A stretch of 64,000 nucleotides of DNA, from assembly GCF_004919105.1 (NCBI RefSeq), contig NZ_STGK01000001.1, positions 372,001 through 436,000 of the forward strand, read 5' to 3'. Origin of the DNA: Nocardioides sp. GY 10113 (GTDB lineage Bacteria; Actinomycetota; Actinomycetes; Propionibacteriales; Nocardioidaceae). Below the pieces are notes generated by a model that was not told the DNA's origin, made no database searches, and was given only the letters and a program-made list of their open reading frames with translations. Each line of letters begins with the position of its first letter. The first letter of the stretch is position 1. Below, piece after piece: positions 18,038 through 27,283 of the stretch. The position numbers and the translations under genes were made by a program.

Positions 18038-19813
18038 TCAGCGTCGGGCGACCACCCGCGCCAGGACCGGGTCCTCGCCCTGGTACGGCGACAGCCCGGT
18101 GCCCTCCTCGAAGTGCAGGACCGGCCACCCGCGTCGATGCAGGTCGGCCACCAGCTCCTCGGCGTTCTGGAAGCGTCGGTAGTGCCGGCCGTGCACCTTC
18201 TCGCGGTCCGCGTCCTTGTCGGTGCGGAACTCCGCCGCGAACATGTCGCCGGGCCGGCTGCAGGCGCCGATGGCGTCCAGCAGCGTCTCCTGCGCCTCGG
18301 GGTGGATCGCGTGCAGGAAGAAGCGGAGGTAGAAGACCACCGGCTCGTCCTGCTCGCGGACCTTGTCCAGGTGCGCGCTCAGGGCGTCGCGGTCGCCGAC
18401 GTCGCAGGTCGCGAACTCCGCGTCGGCCAGGCCCAGGGCGGCGGCGCGTCCGGCCGCGTGCTCGATGCCCACCGGGGACTGGTCCAGGCCGAGCACCCGG
18501 CGCCCGGCCGCACCGAAGGCGCAGGCGTCGCGCCCGTCGCCGCAGCCGATGTCGATCACGGTCGTCGGCAGGTCGGGGAAGCGCTCGACGAACGAGAAGA
18601 AGGTCGATCCCTCGGTGTACTCGGTCCGGGCGTAGAAGTTCGCCCAGTAGACCTTGGTCCTCTGCTCCGCGGTGAAGGCGCCGTCGGTCGCGGCATCGGT
18701 GCGGTCCAGCGACCAGTTGAAGCCGGGCTTCGGCAGCCGCCAGTCGTCGCCGTACAGGTGGCGGATCGTCTCCTCGGCGGCGACCGGGACGAGCACGTTC
18801 GCGCCGGCGAAGGAGCGCTCCTCGGTGCCCTGCCAGTCGTGCGCGGTGAGCGTGGTGGTGCCGGCGACACCGAACGGGAACCGCCAGCGCGCGCCGAGCT
18901 CCTCCGGCTCGCAGTAGGTGTGGAAGATGTCGATCCGGCTCTCGGGCTTGTCCGGCAGGGCGACGTGCAGGCAGGCCACCATCACCTCGACCTCGTAGCC
19001 CGCCTCGACCAGTGCCAGCCCGATCTCGACCAGCTCCTCGGCGGCCGCCTGGCCGGTGGTGTGCCGGGAGCGGTACGCCGCGTCGAAGTCGACGTCGTGG
19101 CCGATGAATCCGTCGTCGCGCACGGCGCCCAGCAGGGTCCCGTAGATCACGAAGAGGTCCAGGTCGAACCGGTCGGCCAGGAACGACCGGACCCGGCCGT
19201 AGAGGTCGAGGGTGTCGGCCTGCCACGCGGTGTCCAGCTTCTTGGACAGCGCGATGTCGCCGTGCTGGGTCAGCACGTGGCCGCTGTCGAGAATCTCGCG
19301 CAGGTCGGCCGGCTTCAGCTCGCCGGCCCGGGGCGGCGAGAGGTACATGCCGTGCCCGACGATCGGCAGCGGGGCGCCGTCCACGCGCACCGTGATCCGG
19401 TTGCGGGGGTTGACGAAGCGCCAGATCCCGCGCACGCGGAAGGAGAACACGCGCACCTGGTGGGCGCTGTTGCGGCGGTGGTCGCGGCGGCTCGGGATGC
19501 TCTGCGGCATCTGGGGCACGTCGCGGCCGGCCTCGCGCCCCGGCTGGTGGCTGACCCCGACCATCGGCACGTCGGGGGTGGCGTACGTCGAGGCGATCCG
19601 GGTGGGGCCGACGTGGAGGTCGACCCGGGTCGGTGCCGCGGAGTCGGGCACCGAGACCCAGCCGAGGACGAGGCGGCGGCTGAACAGCTCCACCACGCCG
19701 GGCACGGGCTCGGCCGGGGGAGGGGAGGCCGGGCTGCTGGCGGGGGTCGGGCTGGCGGCAGCGGCCGGGTGGGGCCGCTTCAGCACGCGACGGATCCGTC
19801 GGCGCATGGTCAT
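18038..19813 (-). CDS. LicD-type transferase fused to a SAM-dependent methyltransferase
   Basis: A 591-residue protein in three parts. Residues about 36-160 are an unassigned beta-rich region. Residues about 200-370 carry the LicD/nucleotidyltransferase signature FVIYGTLLGAVRDDGFIGHD followed by DVDFD (metal Asp240, Asp242). Residues about 415-591 are a class I methyltransferase with VIDIGCGDGRD (419-429). LicD proteins transfer phosphocholine or related phospho-groups to glycans and teichoic acids. The fused methyltransferase could methylate the same head group or sugar; this is inference. The start at 19813 is chosen for the AGGAG ribosome site just upstream; the open frame to 20089 lacks domain content. 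Confidence 0.8.
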   Translation of the reverse strand: MTMRRRIRRVLKRPHPAAAASPTPASSPASPPPAEPVPGVVELFSRRLVLGWVSVPDSAAPTRVDLHVGPTRIASTYATPDVPMVGVSHQPGREAGRDVPQMPQSIPSRRDHRRNSAHQVRVFSFRVRGIWRFVNPRNRITVRVDGAPLPIVGHGMYLSPPRAGELKPADLREILDSGHVLTQHGDIALSKKLDTAWQADTLDLYGRVRSFLADRFDLDLFVIYGTLLGAVRDDGFIGHDVDFDAAYRSRHTTGQAAAEELVEIGLALVEAGYEVEVMVACLHVALPDKPESRIDIFHTYCEPEELGARWRFPFGVAGTTTLTAHDWQGTEERSFAGANVLVPVAAEETIRHLYGDDWRLPKPGFNWSLDRTDAATDGAFTAEQRTKVYWANFYARTEYTEGSTFFSFVERFPDLPTTVIDIGCGDGRDACAFGAAGRRVLGLDQSPVGIEHAAGRAAALGLADAEFATCDVGDRDALSAHLDKVREQDEPVVFYLRFFLHAIHPEAQETLLDAIGACSRPGDMFAAEFRTDKDADREKVHGRHYRRFQNAEELVADLHRRGWPVLHFEEGTGLSPYQGEDPVLARVVARR

Positions 19814-20091
19814 GGAGGCTCTCCTGTGTCGATGAGGCCCTCCAGGCCGGGCGGCCTCGACAGCCGATGCTATGCGACCGGCCGCTCGGTCGGCCGCGCA
19901 GTCCTCCCGTGCACCCCACCGCGCCCGGATGTGACGTACGCCACCAGGCGGAGCGGTTTTGCGGGTCTCGGAGCCCGGCGTACCGTGGTCACCGCGCGGC
20001 GGGACCGTCGCGCACGAGCACAACGTCCGGTACCCACACCGGCCCTCGCGCTGCGGGGGTGGTCGGCGGGACGGGAACGAAAGGTTCACCG

Positions 20092-21018
20092 ATGACCCAC
20101 CTGCTCCGGGTGGGCGTCGTCGGCGCGGGTCGCGTCGGCGCCGTCCTTGCCGCCCGCCTGCGCGCGCACGACGACTTCGAGGTCGTCGCGGTCGCCGCAG
20201 CCTCCGAGGTCTCCCTGGCCCGCGCCGCGGACCTGCTCCCCGGCGTTCCGGTGGAGAAGCCGAGCGCGGTGGCCCGTGCCTGTGACGTCCTGCTGCTCAC
20301 CGTGCCCGACGACATGCTCGCCAACGTGGTCCGGGTGCTCGCCGACAGCGGCGCCCTGCGCGAGGGGCAGTACGTCGTGCACACCTCCGGTCGGCACGGC
20401 CTGGCCGTGCTGGACCCGGCGGCGGACGTCGGCGCCCGGGTGCTCGCGCTGCACCCCGCGATGACCTTCACCGGCACCGCGCTCGACCTCGACCGGCTCT
20501 CCGGATGCGTCTTCGGCGCGACCGCCGGACGCTCCGAGCGGCGCACCGCCGAACGACTGGTCGACGCGCTCGGCGGCCGCGTGATGTGGGTGCCCGAGGA
20601 GATGCGCACCCTCTACCACGCGGGCCTGGCCCACGGCGCGAACCACCTGGTCACCCTGGTCACCGAGGCCATGGAGATCCTTCGCGCGGCGGGCGCCGAC
20701 GACCCGGCCGGCACGCTGCGCCCGCTGCTCACCGCGGCGCTCGACAACGCGCTGCAGCACGGCGACGCGGCCCTGACCGGCCCGATCGTGCGCGGCGACG
20801 TGGGTACCGTCGAGGCCCACCTGCGGGACCTGACCGCCAACGCGGCGCACACCGTGCCGTCGTACGTCGCCATGGCCCGCGCCACCCTGGACCGGGCCGC
20901 GGCCGACGGCAGGCTGCTGCCGCTGCGCGCGGTCAAGATGGTCCGGGTCCTCGACGAGGCCGTCGCCGAGCGGACCCCCGAGGACCGCACCGAGACCCCG
21001 TGGGGCGGCCCGGCGTGA
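20092..21018 (+). CDS. Rossmann-like / DUF2520 oxidoreductase-type protein
   Basis: A 308-residue protein with an N-terminal NAD(P)-binding motif GVVGAGRVG (residues 8-16), a VVHTSGRHG segment and the C-terminal helical DUF2520 domain ([14 protein letters not shown]). It resembles 6-phosphogluconate or ketopantoate-type dehydrogenases and sits directly before panC as Rv3603c does. A role as a reductase in pantothenate synthesis is suggested only by position. Start ATG 20092 follows AAAGG; panC begins within its stop codon. Confidence 0.82.
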   Translation: MTHLLRVGVVGAGRVGAVLAARLRAHDDFEVVAVAAASEVSLARAADLLPGVPVEKPSAVARACDVLLLTVPDDMLANVVRVLADSGALREGQYVVHTSGRHGLAVLDPAADVGARVLALHPAMTFTGTALDLDRLSGCVFGATAGRSERRTAERLVDALGGRVMWVPEEMRTLYHAGLAHGANHLVTLVTEAMEILRAAGADDPAGTLRPLLTAALDNALQHGDAALTGPIVRGDVGTVEAHLRDLTANAAHTVPSYVAMARATLDRAAADGRLLPLRAVKMVRVLDEAVAERTPEDRTETPWGGPA

Positions 21019-21917
21019 CCCTGCCGGACCTGCCGACCCTGGTCGACACCCGCGCGGAGCTGGCGGCGTACCTCGAGGCTGCTCGCGGCCGCGGCCGGGT
21101 CGGCTTCGTGCCGACGATGGGCGCGCTCCACGAGGGCCACGCCAGCCTGATGCGCACGGCACGCGATCGCGTCGGTCGCGGGCCGGTGGTGGTCTCGATC
21201 TTCGTCAACCCGCTGCAGTTCGGCGCCGGTGAGGACCTGGACCGCTACCCCCGCACCCTGGACGCCGACCTGGAGGTCTGTGGCCGGGAGGGCGTCGACG
21301 TCGTCTTCGCCCCCGCGGTGACCGAGGTCTACCCCTCCTGGCCCGCGCAGCCTCAGGTCACGGTCGCGCCGGGGCCGCTGGCCGACGTGCTGGAGGGGCG
21401 GACCCGGCCGGGCCACTTCGCCGGCGTGCTGACCGTCGTCGCCAAGCTCTTCGGCCTGGTCCGGCCCGACGTGGCGGTCTTCGGCCAGAAGGACTACCAG
21501 CAGCTGGCCCTGATCCGTCAGATGACCGCCGACCTGTGCCTCGGCGTCGAGGTGGTCGGCGCCGAGACGTGCCGCGACCCCGACGGGCTGGCCCTGTCCA
21601 GCCGCAACCGCTACCTCTCCGCGGACGAGCGGGCCAGCGCCCTGGCGTTGAGCCGGGCGCTGTGCGCCGCGCAGGGGGCCGCCGCCGACGGGTCCGAGGC
21701 CGCCCGCGCCGCGGCCGTCGCCGTCCTCGCCGAGGCGTCCGGCGTCGACCTGGACTACCTCGCCGTCACCGCGCCCGACCTGGGCGACCTCGCCCCGGGG
21801 GCCACCGGTGAGGCGCGTGTGCTGGTCGCCGCGCGGGTCGGCACGACCCGGCTGATCGACAACCTCCCGCTGACACTCGGGCCGAGCGGGAGCGCCCCCT
21901 CCGGAGAGGACCACTGA
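21015..21917 (+). CDS. panC: Pantothenate synthetase
   Basis: ATP-dependent condensation of pantoate and beta-alanine. The 300-residue product has the nucleotidyl-transferase motif [10 protein letters not shown] (residues 33-42), [18 protein letters not shown] and the KMSKS-like LSSRNRYLS. The start is GTG 21015, overlapping the DUF2520 stop; panD begins on the last base of its stop. panC and panD side by side supply both beta-alanine and its consumer. Confidence 0.96.
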   Translation: MTLPDLPTLVDTRAELAAYLEAARGRGRVGFVPTMGALHEGHASLMRTARDRVGRGPVVVSIFVNPLQFGAGEDLDRYPRTLDADLEVCGREGVDVVFAPAVTEVYPSWPAQPQVTVAPGPLADVLEGRTRPGHFAGVLTVVAKLFGLVRPDVAVFGQKDYQQLALIRQMTADLCLGVEVVGAETCRDPDGLALSSRNRYLSADERASALALSRALCAAQGAAADGSEAARAAAVAVLAEASGVDLDYLAVTAPDLGDLAPGATGEARVLVAARVGTTRLIDNLPLTLGPSGSAPSGEDH

Positions 21918-22336
21918 TGCTGCGCACGATGATGACGAGCAAGATCCACCGGGCCACCGTGACCCAGGCCGACCTGCACTACGTCGGCTCGGTCACCGTC
22001 GACGAGGACCTCCTCGACGCCGCCGACCTGCTCCCCGGGGAGCTGGTGCACATCGTCGACATCACCAACGGCGCCCGGCTGGAGACCTACACGATCGCCG
22101 GCGAGCGCGGCTCGGGCGTGATCGGCATCAACGGTGCCGCCGCGCACCTGGTGCACCCGGGCGACCTGGTGATCCTGATCGGCTACGGCCAGATGAGCAC
22201 CGAGGAGGCCCGTGCGCACCGGCCGCACGTGGTCTTCGTCGATGCCGAGAACCGGATCGTCGGCACCGGTGGGGACGCCGCGGAGACCTTCGCCGACCCC
22301 GCGCTGGTGCGCGGGGACCTCGCCGCCGCACACTGA
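21917..22336 (+). CDS. panD: Aspartate 1-decarboxylase proenzyme
   Basis: Makes beta-alanine for PanC. The 139-residue proenzyme keeps the self-cleavage site Gly24-Ser25 in [10 protein letters not shown], which gives the pyruvoyl cofactor, and [12 protein letters not shown] later in the chain. Length matches M. tuberculosis PanD (139 residues). It overlaps the panC stop (TGATG). Confidence 0.96.
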   Translation: MLRTMMTSKIHRATVTQADLHYVGSVTVDEDLLDAADLLPGELVHIVDITNGARLETYTIAGERGSGVIGINGAAAHLVHPGDLVILIGYGQMSTEEARAHRPHVVFVDAENRIVGTGGDAAETFADPALVRGDLAAAH

Positions 22337-22451
22337 GCCGGCCCGAGCCGGTCTCGCCGACCGCCCGCCGGCGGGCCCCACCGCACGGCGCTGGGCGATA
22401 CTGGCTGGTCGAAGACGTCGGCCCCCGCCGACCCGAACGATCGGAACCCCC

Positions 22452-24200
22452 GTGACTGCCGCCCCCCGCCGCCTGCCCGGGCGGCTCCTCGCGCCCGCGC
22501 CGGGCTGGACGACGATGGCCGACGTGGTCATCGTCGGCTCCGGCATCGCCGGCCTGACCGCGGCCCTGCGCCTGCGCGGCCAGGTCGGCAAGGTCCTGGT
22601 GGTCACCAAGGACGTGCTCAACGCCGGCTCGACCCAGTGGGCGCAGGGCGGGATCGCCGCCGCTCTCGGGCCCGGGGACACTCCCGAGGAGCACGAGTGG
22701 GACACCCTGGTCGCGGGTGCCGGCGCCTGCGACGCCGACGCCGTCCGGGTGCTGGTCACCGAGGGTCCCGAGGCCGTCCGCGAGCTGATCGCGCTCGGCA
22801 CCAACTTCGACCACGACCCCGACGGGGCGCTCTCCCTGACCCGTGAGGGCGGGCACCACCGGGACCGGATCGCGCACGCCGGAGGAGACGCCACCGGCGC
22901 CGAGATCCAGCGGGCCCTGATCGCGGCCGTGCAGGCCGCGCCCGACATCGAGGTGATCGAGCACGCGCTCGCCGTCGACCTGATGCTCGGCTCGGGCCCC
23001 GACGGCGTCGAGCGGGTCGTCGGCGTGACCCTGCACGTGATGGGCGAGGGGCAGCGCGACGGGATCGGCGCCGTCCATGCCCGCGCCGTCGTGCTCGCCA
23101 GCGGCGGGCTGGGTCAGGTCTTCACCCAGACCACCAACCCGTCGGTCGCCACCGGTGACGGGCTGGCCGTCGCGCTGCGCGCCGGCGCCACCCTGCGCGA
23201 CCTGGAGTTCGTCCAGTTCCACCCGACGGTGATGTACCTCGGCCCCGACTCCCGCGGACAGCAGCCCCTGATCTCCGAGGCGGTCCGCGGCGAGGGCGCC
23301 TTCCTCGTCGACGGCCCGCCCGAGGAGGGCGGCAGCCGGTTCATGCAGGGCGTCCACGAGCTGGCCGACCTGGCGCCTCGCGACGTGGTCGCCAAGGCGA
23401 TCATGAAGCGGATGCTGGAGACCGGCGCCGCGCACATGTGGCTCGACGCCCGCCATCTCGGCGCGGAGTTCTGGGAGCGCCGCTTCCCGACCATCCTGGC
23501 CACCGCGCGCTCGCACGGCATCGACCCCGTCACCGAGCTGATCCCCGTCGCCCCCGCCTGCCACTACGCCTCCGGCGGCGTGCGCACCGACCTCGACGGG
23601 CGCACCGGCGTGCCGGGCCTCTACGCGACCGGCGAGGTGGCCTGCTCCGGCGTGCACGGCGCCAACCGGCTGGCCTCCAACTCGCTGCTCGAGGGCCTGG
23701 TGTTCTCGCGCCGGATCGCCGCGGTGCTTCCCGGCGAGCTCGCCCCGTGGACGCCCCTGCGCACCGACCGCCGCCCCTCGGGCCTGATCGACGCCGAGGT
23801 CCGCCGCGAGCTGCAGGAGGCCATGACGGCCCGGGTCGGCGTACTGCGCAGCGCGCCCGGCCTGACCGAGGCCGCCCTGCTCCTGGACAAGCTCGCCGGC
23901 TGCGTGGCGGCCACCCCCGACCAGGAGTCGTGGGAGACGACCAACCTGGTCACCGTCGCCGCCGCCCTCGCCGACGCCGCGGCCGGCCGCGAGGAGACCC
24001 GCGGCTCGCACTGGCGCGAGGACCACCCCGAGCGCGACGACCTGCGCTGGGGCGGCCACTTCGACGTGACCATGACCGACGGCGTGATCGCCGCCGCGTT
24101 CGTCCCCGCGCCGCCGACCGACACCCTGCCTCCGGGCGCCCTGCCGCCCGGCGCCGTCCCCGCCGACACCATCCCCGCCGAACCCGACGGAGCAGCATGA
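22452..24200 (+). CDS. nadB: L-aspartate oxidase
   Basis: First enzyme of de novo NAD synthesis, oxidising aspartate to iminoaspartate with FAD. The 582-residue protein shows VIVGSGIAGLTAAL (GSGIAG 29-34), STQWAQGGIAAALG, the active-site region LTREGGHHRDRI and GEVACSGVHGANRLASNSLLEG. It is closest in pattern to the NadB branch of the succinate dehydrogenase flavoprotein family. GTG 22452 is chosen; ATG 22515 is an alternative. It overlaps nadC (ATGA). No nadA is in the window. Confidence 0.94.
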   Translation: MTAAPRRLPGRLLAPAPGWTTMADVVIVGSGIAGLTAALRLRGQVGKVLVVTKDVLNAGSTQWAQGGIAAALGPGDTPEEHEWDTLVAGAGACDADAVRVLVTEGPEAVRELIALGTNFDHDPDGALSLTREGGHHRDRIAHAGGDATGAEIQRALIAAVQAAPDIEVIEHALAVDLMLGSGPDGVERVVGVTLHVMGEGQRDGIGAVHARAVVLASGGLGQVFTQTTNPSVATGDGLAVALRAGATLRDLEFVQFHPTVMYLGPDSRGQQPLISEAVRGEGAFLVDGPPEEGGSRFMQGVHELADLAPRDVVAKAIMKRMLETGAAHMWLDARHLGAEFWERRFPTILATARSHGIDPVTELIPVAPACHYASGGVRTDLDGRTGVPGLYATGEVACSGVHGANRLASNSLLEGLVFSRRIAAVLPGELAPWTPLRTDRRPSGLIDAEVRRELQEAMTARVGVLRSAPGLTEAALLLDKLAGCVAATPDQESWETTNLVTVAAALADAAAGREETRGSHWREDHPERDDLRWGGHFDVTMTDGVIAAAFVPAPPTDTLPPGALPPGAVPADTIPAEPDGAA

Positions 24201-25120
24201 TCGCCCGCACCCCGTACGACGACCTGCCGGCGCCGTTGGTCGCCGAGATCACCGAGGCCGGGCTCGACCCGCGGGCGGTCCACGCCCACGTCGCGCTCGC
24301 CTTCGACGAGGACCTGCCCGGCGGGGTCGACGACGTGACCAGCGCCGCGATGCCCGCGATGGGCACCGCGGTCGCGGACTTCGCCGCCCGCGAGCCCGGG
24401 GTGGTCGCGGGCCTGGCGATCGCCGAGCTGGCCTTCCGGTACGCGCTCGGGGATGCCGTCGAGATCACCGGCCGCGTCCCCGACGGGACCCACGTGAAGC
24501 CCGGGGACGTCGTACTGACGGCGAGCGGGTCGCTGCAGGGCGTCCTCACCGCCGAGCGGACCGCGCTCAACTTCGCCTCCCACCTGTCCGGGATCGCGAC
24601 CGCGACCGCCGCCTGGGTGGACGCGCTGGCCGGCACCCGGGCCCGGGTGCTGGACACCCGCAAGACGCTGCCGGGGTGGCGCGCGCTGCAGAAGTACGCG
24701 GTGCGCTGCGGCGGCGGGGTCAACCACCGGTTCAGCCTGGTCGACCGGGCGATGGTCAAGGACAACCACGCGGTCGCCGCCGGCGGCGTGGTCGAGGCCT
24801 ACCGCGCCGTCGTCGCCGCCAACCCCGGCCTGCGGGTCGAGGTCGAGGTCGCCGACCTCGACGAGCTGCGGGCCGTCCTGGCGGCCGGCTGCACCGAGGT
24901 GATGCTGGACAACATGAGCACCGCCGACATGGCCGAGGCGGTACGGATCAACGACGGCGTCAACGGGGGCCGGGCCACGCTCGAGGCCTCCGGCGGGCTC
25001 ACCCTGGACCGGGCCCGGGAGGTCGCCGAGACCGGGGTGGACTTCATCTCGGTCGGGGCGCTGACCCACTCGGTGACGGTCTTCGACCTCGGGCTGGACT
25101 TCCGGGAGGAGATGGCCTGA
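24197..25120 (+). CDS. nadC: Nicotinate-nucleotide pyrophosphorylase (carboxylating)
   Basis: Converts quinolinate and PRPP to nicotinate mononucleotide. The 307-residue product has DVTSAAM, the TAERTALNFASHLSGIAT motif, DTRKTLPGWRALQKYAV and GGGVNHRFSL; the C-terminal ASGGLTLDRA and VDFISVGALTHS complete the barrel. Coupled to nadB on one side and coaX on the other (stop/start overlap at 25120). Confidence 0.96.
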   Translation: MIARTPYDDLPAPLVAEITEAGLDPRAVHAHVALAFDEDLPGGVDDVTSAAMPAMGTAVADFAAREPGVVAGLAIAELAFRYALGDAVEITGRVPDGTHVKPGDVVLTASGSLQGVLTAERTALNFASHLSGIATATAAWVDALAGTRARVLDTRKTLPGWRALQKYAVRCGGGVNHRFSLVDRAMVKDNHAVAAGGVVEAYRAVVAANPGLRVEVEVADLDELRAVLAAGCTEVMLDNMSTADMAEAVRINDGVNGGRATLEASGGLTLDRAREVAETGVDFISVGALTHSVTVFDLGLDFREEMA

Positions 25121-25896
25121 TGCCGCTGCTCGCCGCCGACATCGGCAACGCCCACACCGTGCTCGGCCTCGTCGCCGACGGCGAGGTGCTGGCCGACTGG
25201 CGGGTCTCCACCAACGAGCACCGCACCGCCGACGAATGGGCGGTGCTGATCCGTGGGCTGCTCGGCCGGGATGTCGCCGCGGTGACCGGAATCGCGGTCT
25301 GCGCCACCGTCCCCGCGGTGCTGAACGAATGGCGCGACATGCTCGACTCGCATTTCGCCGAGGTGCCGCGGGTCATCGTGGAACCGGGTGTGCGGACCGG
25401 CGTGCCGATTCTGGTCGACAATCCCCGCGAGGTAGGCACGGACCGGATCGTCAACGCGCTGGCGGCCGCGGCCGACTTCGACGGTCCGGCGATCGTCGTC
25501 GACTTCGGCGGCACGGCGACGACCTATGACGTGATCGACGCGGAGGGCCGCTACGTCGGCGGTGCGATCACCCCGGGCATCGAGATCGCGCTGGAGGCGC
25601 TGAGCCGCGGCGGCGCGCAGCTGCGCATGGTCGAGCTCGTCCGCCCGCGCGGCGTGATCGGAAAGAACACCGTCGAGGCGCTGCAGTCGGGCGTCGTGTT
25701 CGGCGTCGCCAGCCAGGTCGAGGGGATGGTCGAGCGGATCGTCGAGGCGCTCGGCTGCGCCGAGGAGGACGTGGCCGTGATCGCCACGGGATATCTGGCC
25801 GACCTGGTTATCTCCGAATGTTCCTGTTTCACCGATCATGCGCCCGCATTGACGCTCCGGGGCCTGGAGAAGATCTTCGTCCGAAACCAACGGTGA
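25120..25896 (+). CDS. coaX: Type III pantothenate kinase
   Basis: First step of CoA synthesis. The 258-residue product carries the ASKHA phosphate motif DIGNAHTVLGLV at the N-terminus, GTDRIVNALAA, VVDFGGTATTYDVI and GGAITPGIE. It continues the pantothenate theme of panC-panD. The last 25 codons and the downstream gap use noticeably more A/T-rich codons than the rest, merging into the lsr2 regulatory region. Confidence 0.95.
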   Translation: MPLLAADIGNAHTVLGLVADGEVLADWRVSTNEHRTADEWAVLIRGLLGRDVAAVTGIAVCATVPAVLNEWRDMLDSHFAEVPRVIVEPGVRTGVPILVDNPREVGTDRIVNALAAAADFDGPAIVVDFGGTATTYDVIDAEGRYVGGAITPGIEIALEALSRGGAQLRMVELVRPRGVIGKNTVEALQSGVVFGVASQVEGMVERIVEALGCAEEDVAVIATGYLADLVISECSCFTDHAPALTLRGLEKIFVRNQR

Positions 25897-26001
25897 ATAA
25901 CCGCCGAATCGACTTCCCCTCGGGCGGTTCGCGACGTCGATATTCTCCTGGGCGATGCGCGCCGCATTCCCTTCGGTGAACGCGCGCTATTTCCCCTGTC
26001 A

Positions 26002-26030
26002 TTCCCGCCGGCCCGGTGGCGTGCTACGGT
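26002..26030 (+). promoter_or_regulatory. Candidate lsr2 promoter in an A/T-rich gap
   Basis: TTCCCG (26002-26007), a 17-base spacer and TACGGT (26025-26030). The surrounding 25897-26101 gap is clearly richer in A and T than neighbouring sequence, as expected for a locus that Lsr2 itself could bind. Confidence 0.35.
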
Positions 26031-26040
26031 CCGAATTAAT

Positions 26041-26062
26041 CCACCGTCGAAGCATTCGGTGG
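26041..26062 (+). other. Stem-loop in the lsr2 leader
   Basis: CCACCG (26041-26046) and CGGTGG (26057-26062) are perfect arms around a 10-base loop, in the A/T-rich 5' leader about 40 bases before the ATG. Function unknown; a leader-structure or protein-binding role is possible. Confidence 0.35.
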
Positions 26063-26101
26063 AAATTCGTTCTCGTTTCCTCCGAAAGGCAGTCAGCTTT
26101 C

Positions 26102-26422
26102 ATGGCTCAGAAGGTCAACATCATCCTCGTCGACGACATCGACGGCAGCGAGGCGTCCCAGACCGTCTCCTTCGGCATCGACGGCGCGAACTACGAGATC
26201 GACCTCAACGACGACAACGCCGCGGCCCTGCGCGAGGCGGTGGCGACCTACGTCGGTCACGCCCGCAAGGTCGGTCGCGCGACCGGCAAGCGCACCGCCA
26301 AGGCCAGCGACGGCCCGTCGGCCAAGGAGATCCGCGACTGGGCCCGCTCCAACGGCTACGAGGTCCCCGACCGCGGCCGGATCCCGGCCGAGGTCCGCGA
26401 GGCCTTCGACGCCGCCAGCTGA
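26102..26422 (+). CDS. lsr2: Lsr2 nucleoid-associated protein / xenogeneic silencer
   Basis: Bridges A/T-rich DNA and silences acquired genes. The 106-residue protein has the N-terminal oligomerisation domain (VNIILVDDIDGSEASQTV) and the C-terminal DNA-binding domain with AKEIRDWARSNGYEVPDRGR followed by IPAEV; the RGR is the A/T-groove motif. Start ATG 26102 gives the canonical MAQKV. Position upstream of clpC matches Rv3597c, though here a sulfotransferase gene intervenes. Confidence 0.97.
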   Translation: MAQKVNIILVDDIDGSEASQTVSFGIDGANYEIDLNDDNAAALREAVATYVGHARKVGRATGKRTAKASDGPSAKEIRDWARSNGYEVPDRGRIPAEVREAFDAAS

Positions 26423-26479
26423 GGCCGGGCTCCGGCGCGGGGAGGGCGTCCCGCGATCTCGCCGCGCCGGAGCGCGTGC

Positions 26480-27283
26480 TTGGATGTGCCGGTGAGTGAT
26501 CCCGGGCAGCGTCTGGACTTCTTCGTCGCCGGTGGCCAGAAGTGCGGCACGACCGCGCTCGACGCCATGCTGCGCCGCCACCCGGGCATCGAGATGCCGA
26601 CGCGCAAGGAGCTGCACTTCTTCGACCAGGAGTCGCGGGACTGGTCGGCGGAGGACTACGCCGAGCTGCACGCCCAGTTCGACTGGACGCGTCCGGCCGT
26701 CCGCGGCGAGAGCACGCCGATCTACACCTACTGGCCCGGGGCGCTCGAGCGGATCCGCGCCTACAACCCCGGTGCCCGGATGGTGATGGCCCTGCGCCAC
26801 CCCGTCTACCGCGCCTTCTCCCAATGGCGCATGGAGTCCGCCCGCGGCCGCGAGACGCTGCCGTTCGCCCAGGCGATCCGCGAGGGTCGGGCCCGGGCGG
26901 CGGAGCAGCCGCGCATCTACCGGCGCCGCTTCTCCCACGTGGAGCGTGGCTTCTACGCCGGGCAGGCCCGCGCGCTGCTCGAGGGTTTCGGGCCCGATCA
27001 GGTGCACTTCGTGCGCACCGACCAGCTCTGGAGCCGATCGGACGAGGTGGTCGAGGCGCTGCTCGACTTCCTCGGGGTCGAGCAGCGACGGCTGACCGAC
27101 GGCCAGGAGTACGTCGTGCCGCGCGTCCAGAGCGTCGCGCTCGACCCGCTCGACCCCGAGGACCGCGACTACCTGCGCGAGGTGTTCGCCGACGACATCC
27201 GCGAGACCGCCACCCTGACCGGGGTGGATCTGTCGGACTGGTTGGAGCCCGACTACCGCGATCCGATGACCGGCGGCTCCTGA
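26480..27283 (+). CDS. Sulfotransferase, heparan-sulfate-N-sulfotransferase-like
   Basis: A 267-residue protein with FFVAGGQKCGTTALDAML (5'-phosphosulfate loop), PTRKELHFFD, and MALRHPVYRAFSQWRM (3'-phosphate site), the classic PF00685-type layout. TTG 26480 follows GGAG at a spacing of 7; GTG 26486 and GTG 26492 are alternatives that leave the domain intact. It stands between lsr2 and clpC, which are adjacent in M. tuberculosis. It is the third sulfotransferase in the window. The acceptor is unknown. Confidence 0.83.
   Translation: MDVPVSDPGQRLDFFVAGGQKCGTTALDAMLRRHPGIEMPTRKELHFFDQESRDWSAEDYAELHAQFDWTRPAVRGESTPIYTYWPGALERIRAYNPGARMVMALRHPVYRAFSQWRMESARGRETLPFAQAIREGRARAAEQPRIYRRRFSHVERGFYAGQARALLEGFGPDQVHFVRTDQLWSRSDEVVEALLDFLGVEQRRLTDGQEYVVPRVQSVALDPLDPEDRDYLREVFADDIRETATLTGVDLSDWLEPDYRDPMTGGS

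Noticed and set aside
19814..20089. Extended N-terminus for the LicD fusion
   Set aside because: The added 92 residues are Arg/Pro-rich without domain content, and a good AGGAG site precedes the ATG at 19813.
25955..26101. Longer Lsr2 starting at 25955
   Set aside because: Lsr2 family proteins begin at MAxKV; the extra 49 residues would be coded by the A/T-rich promoter region.
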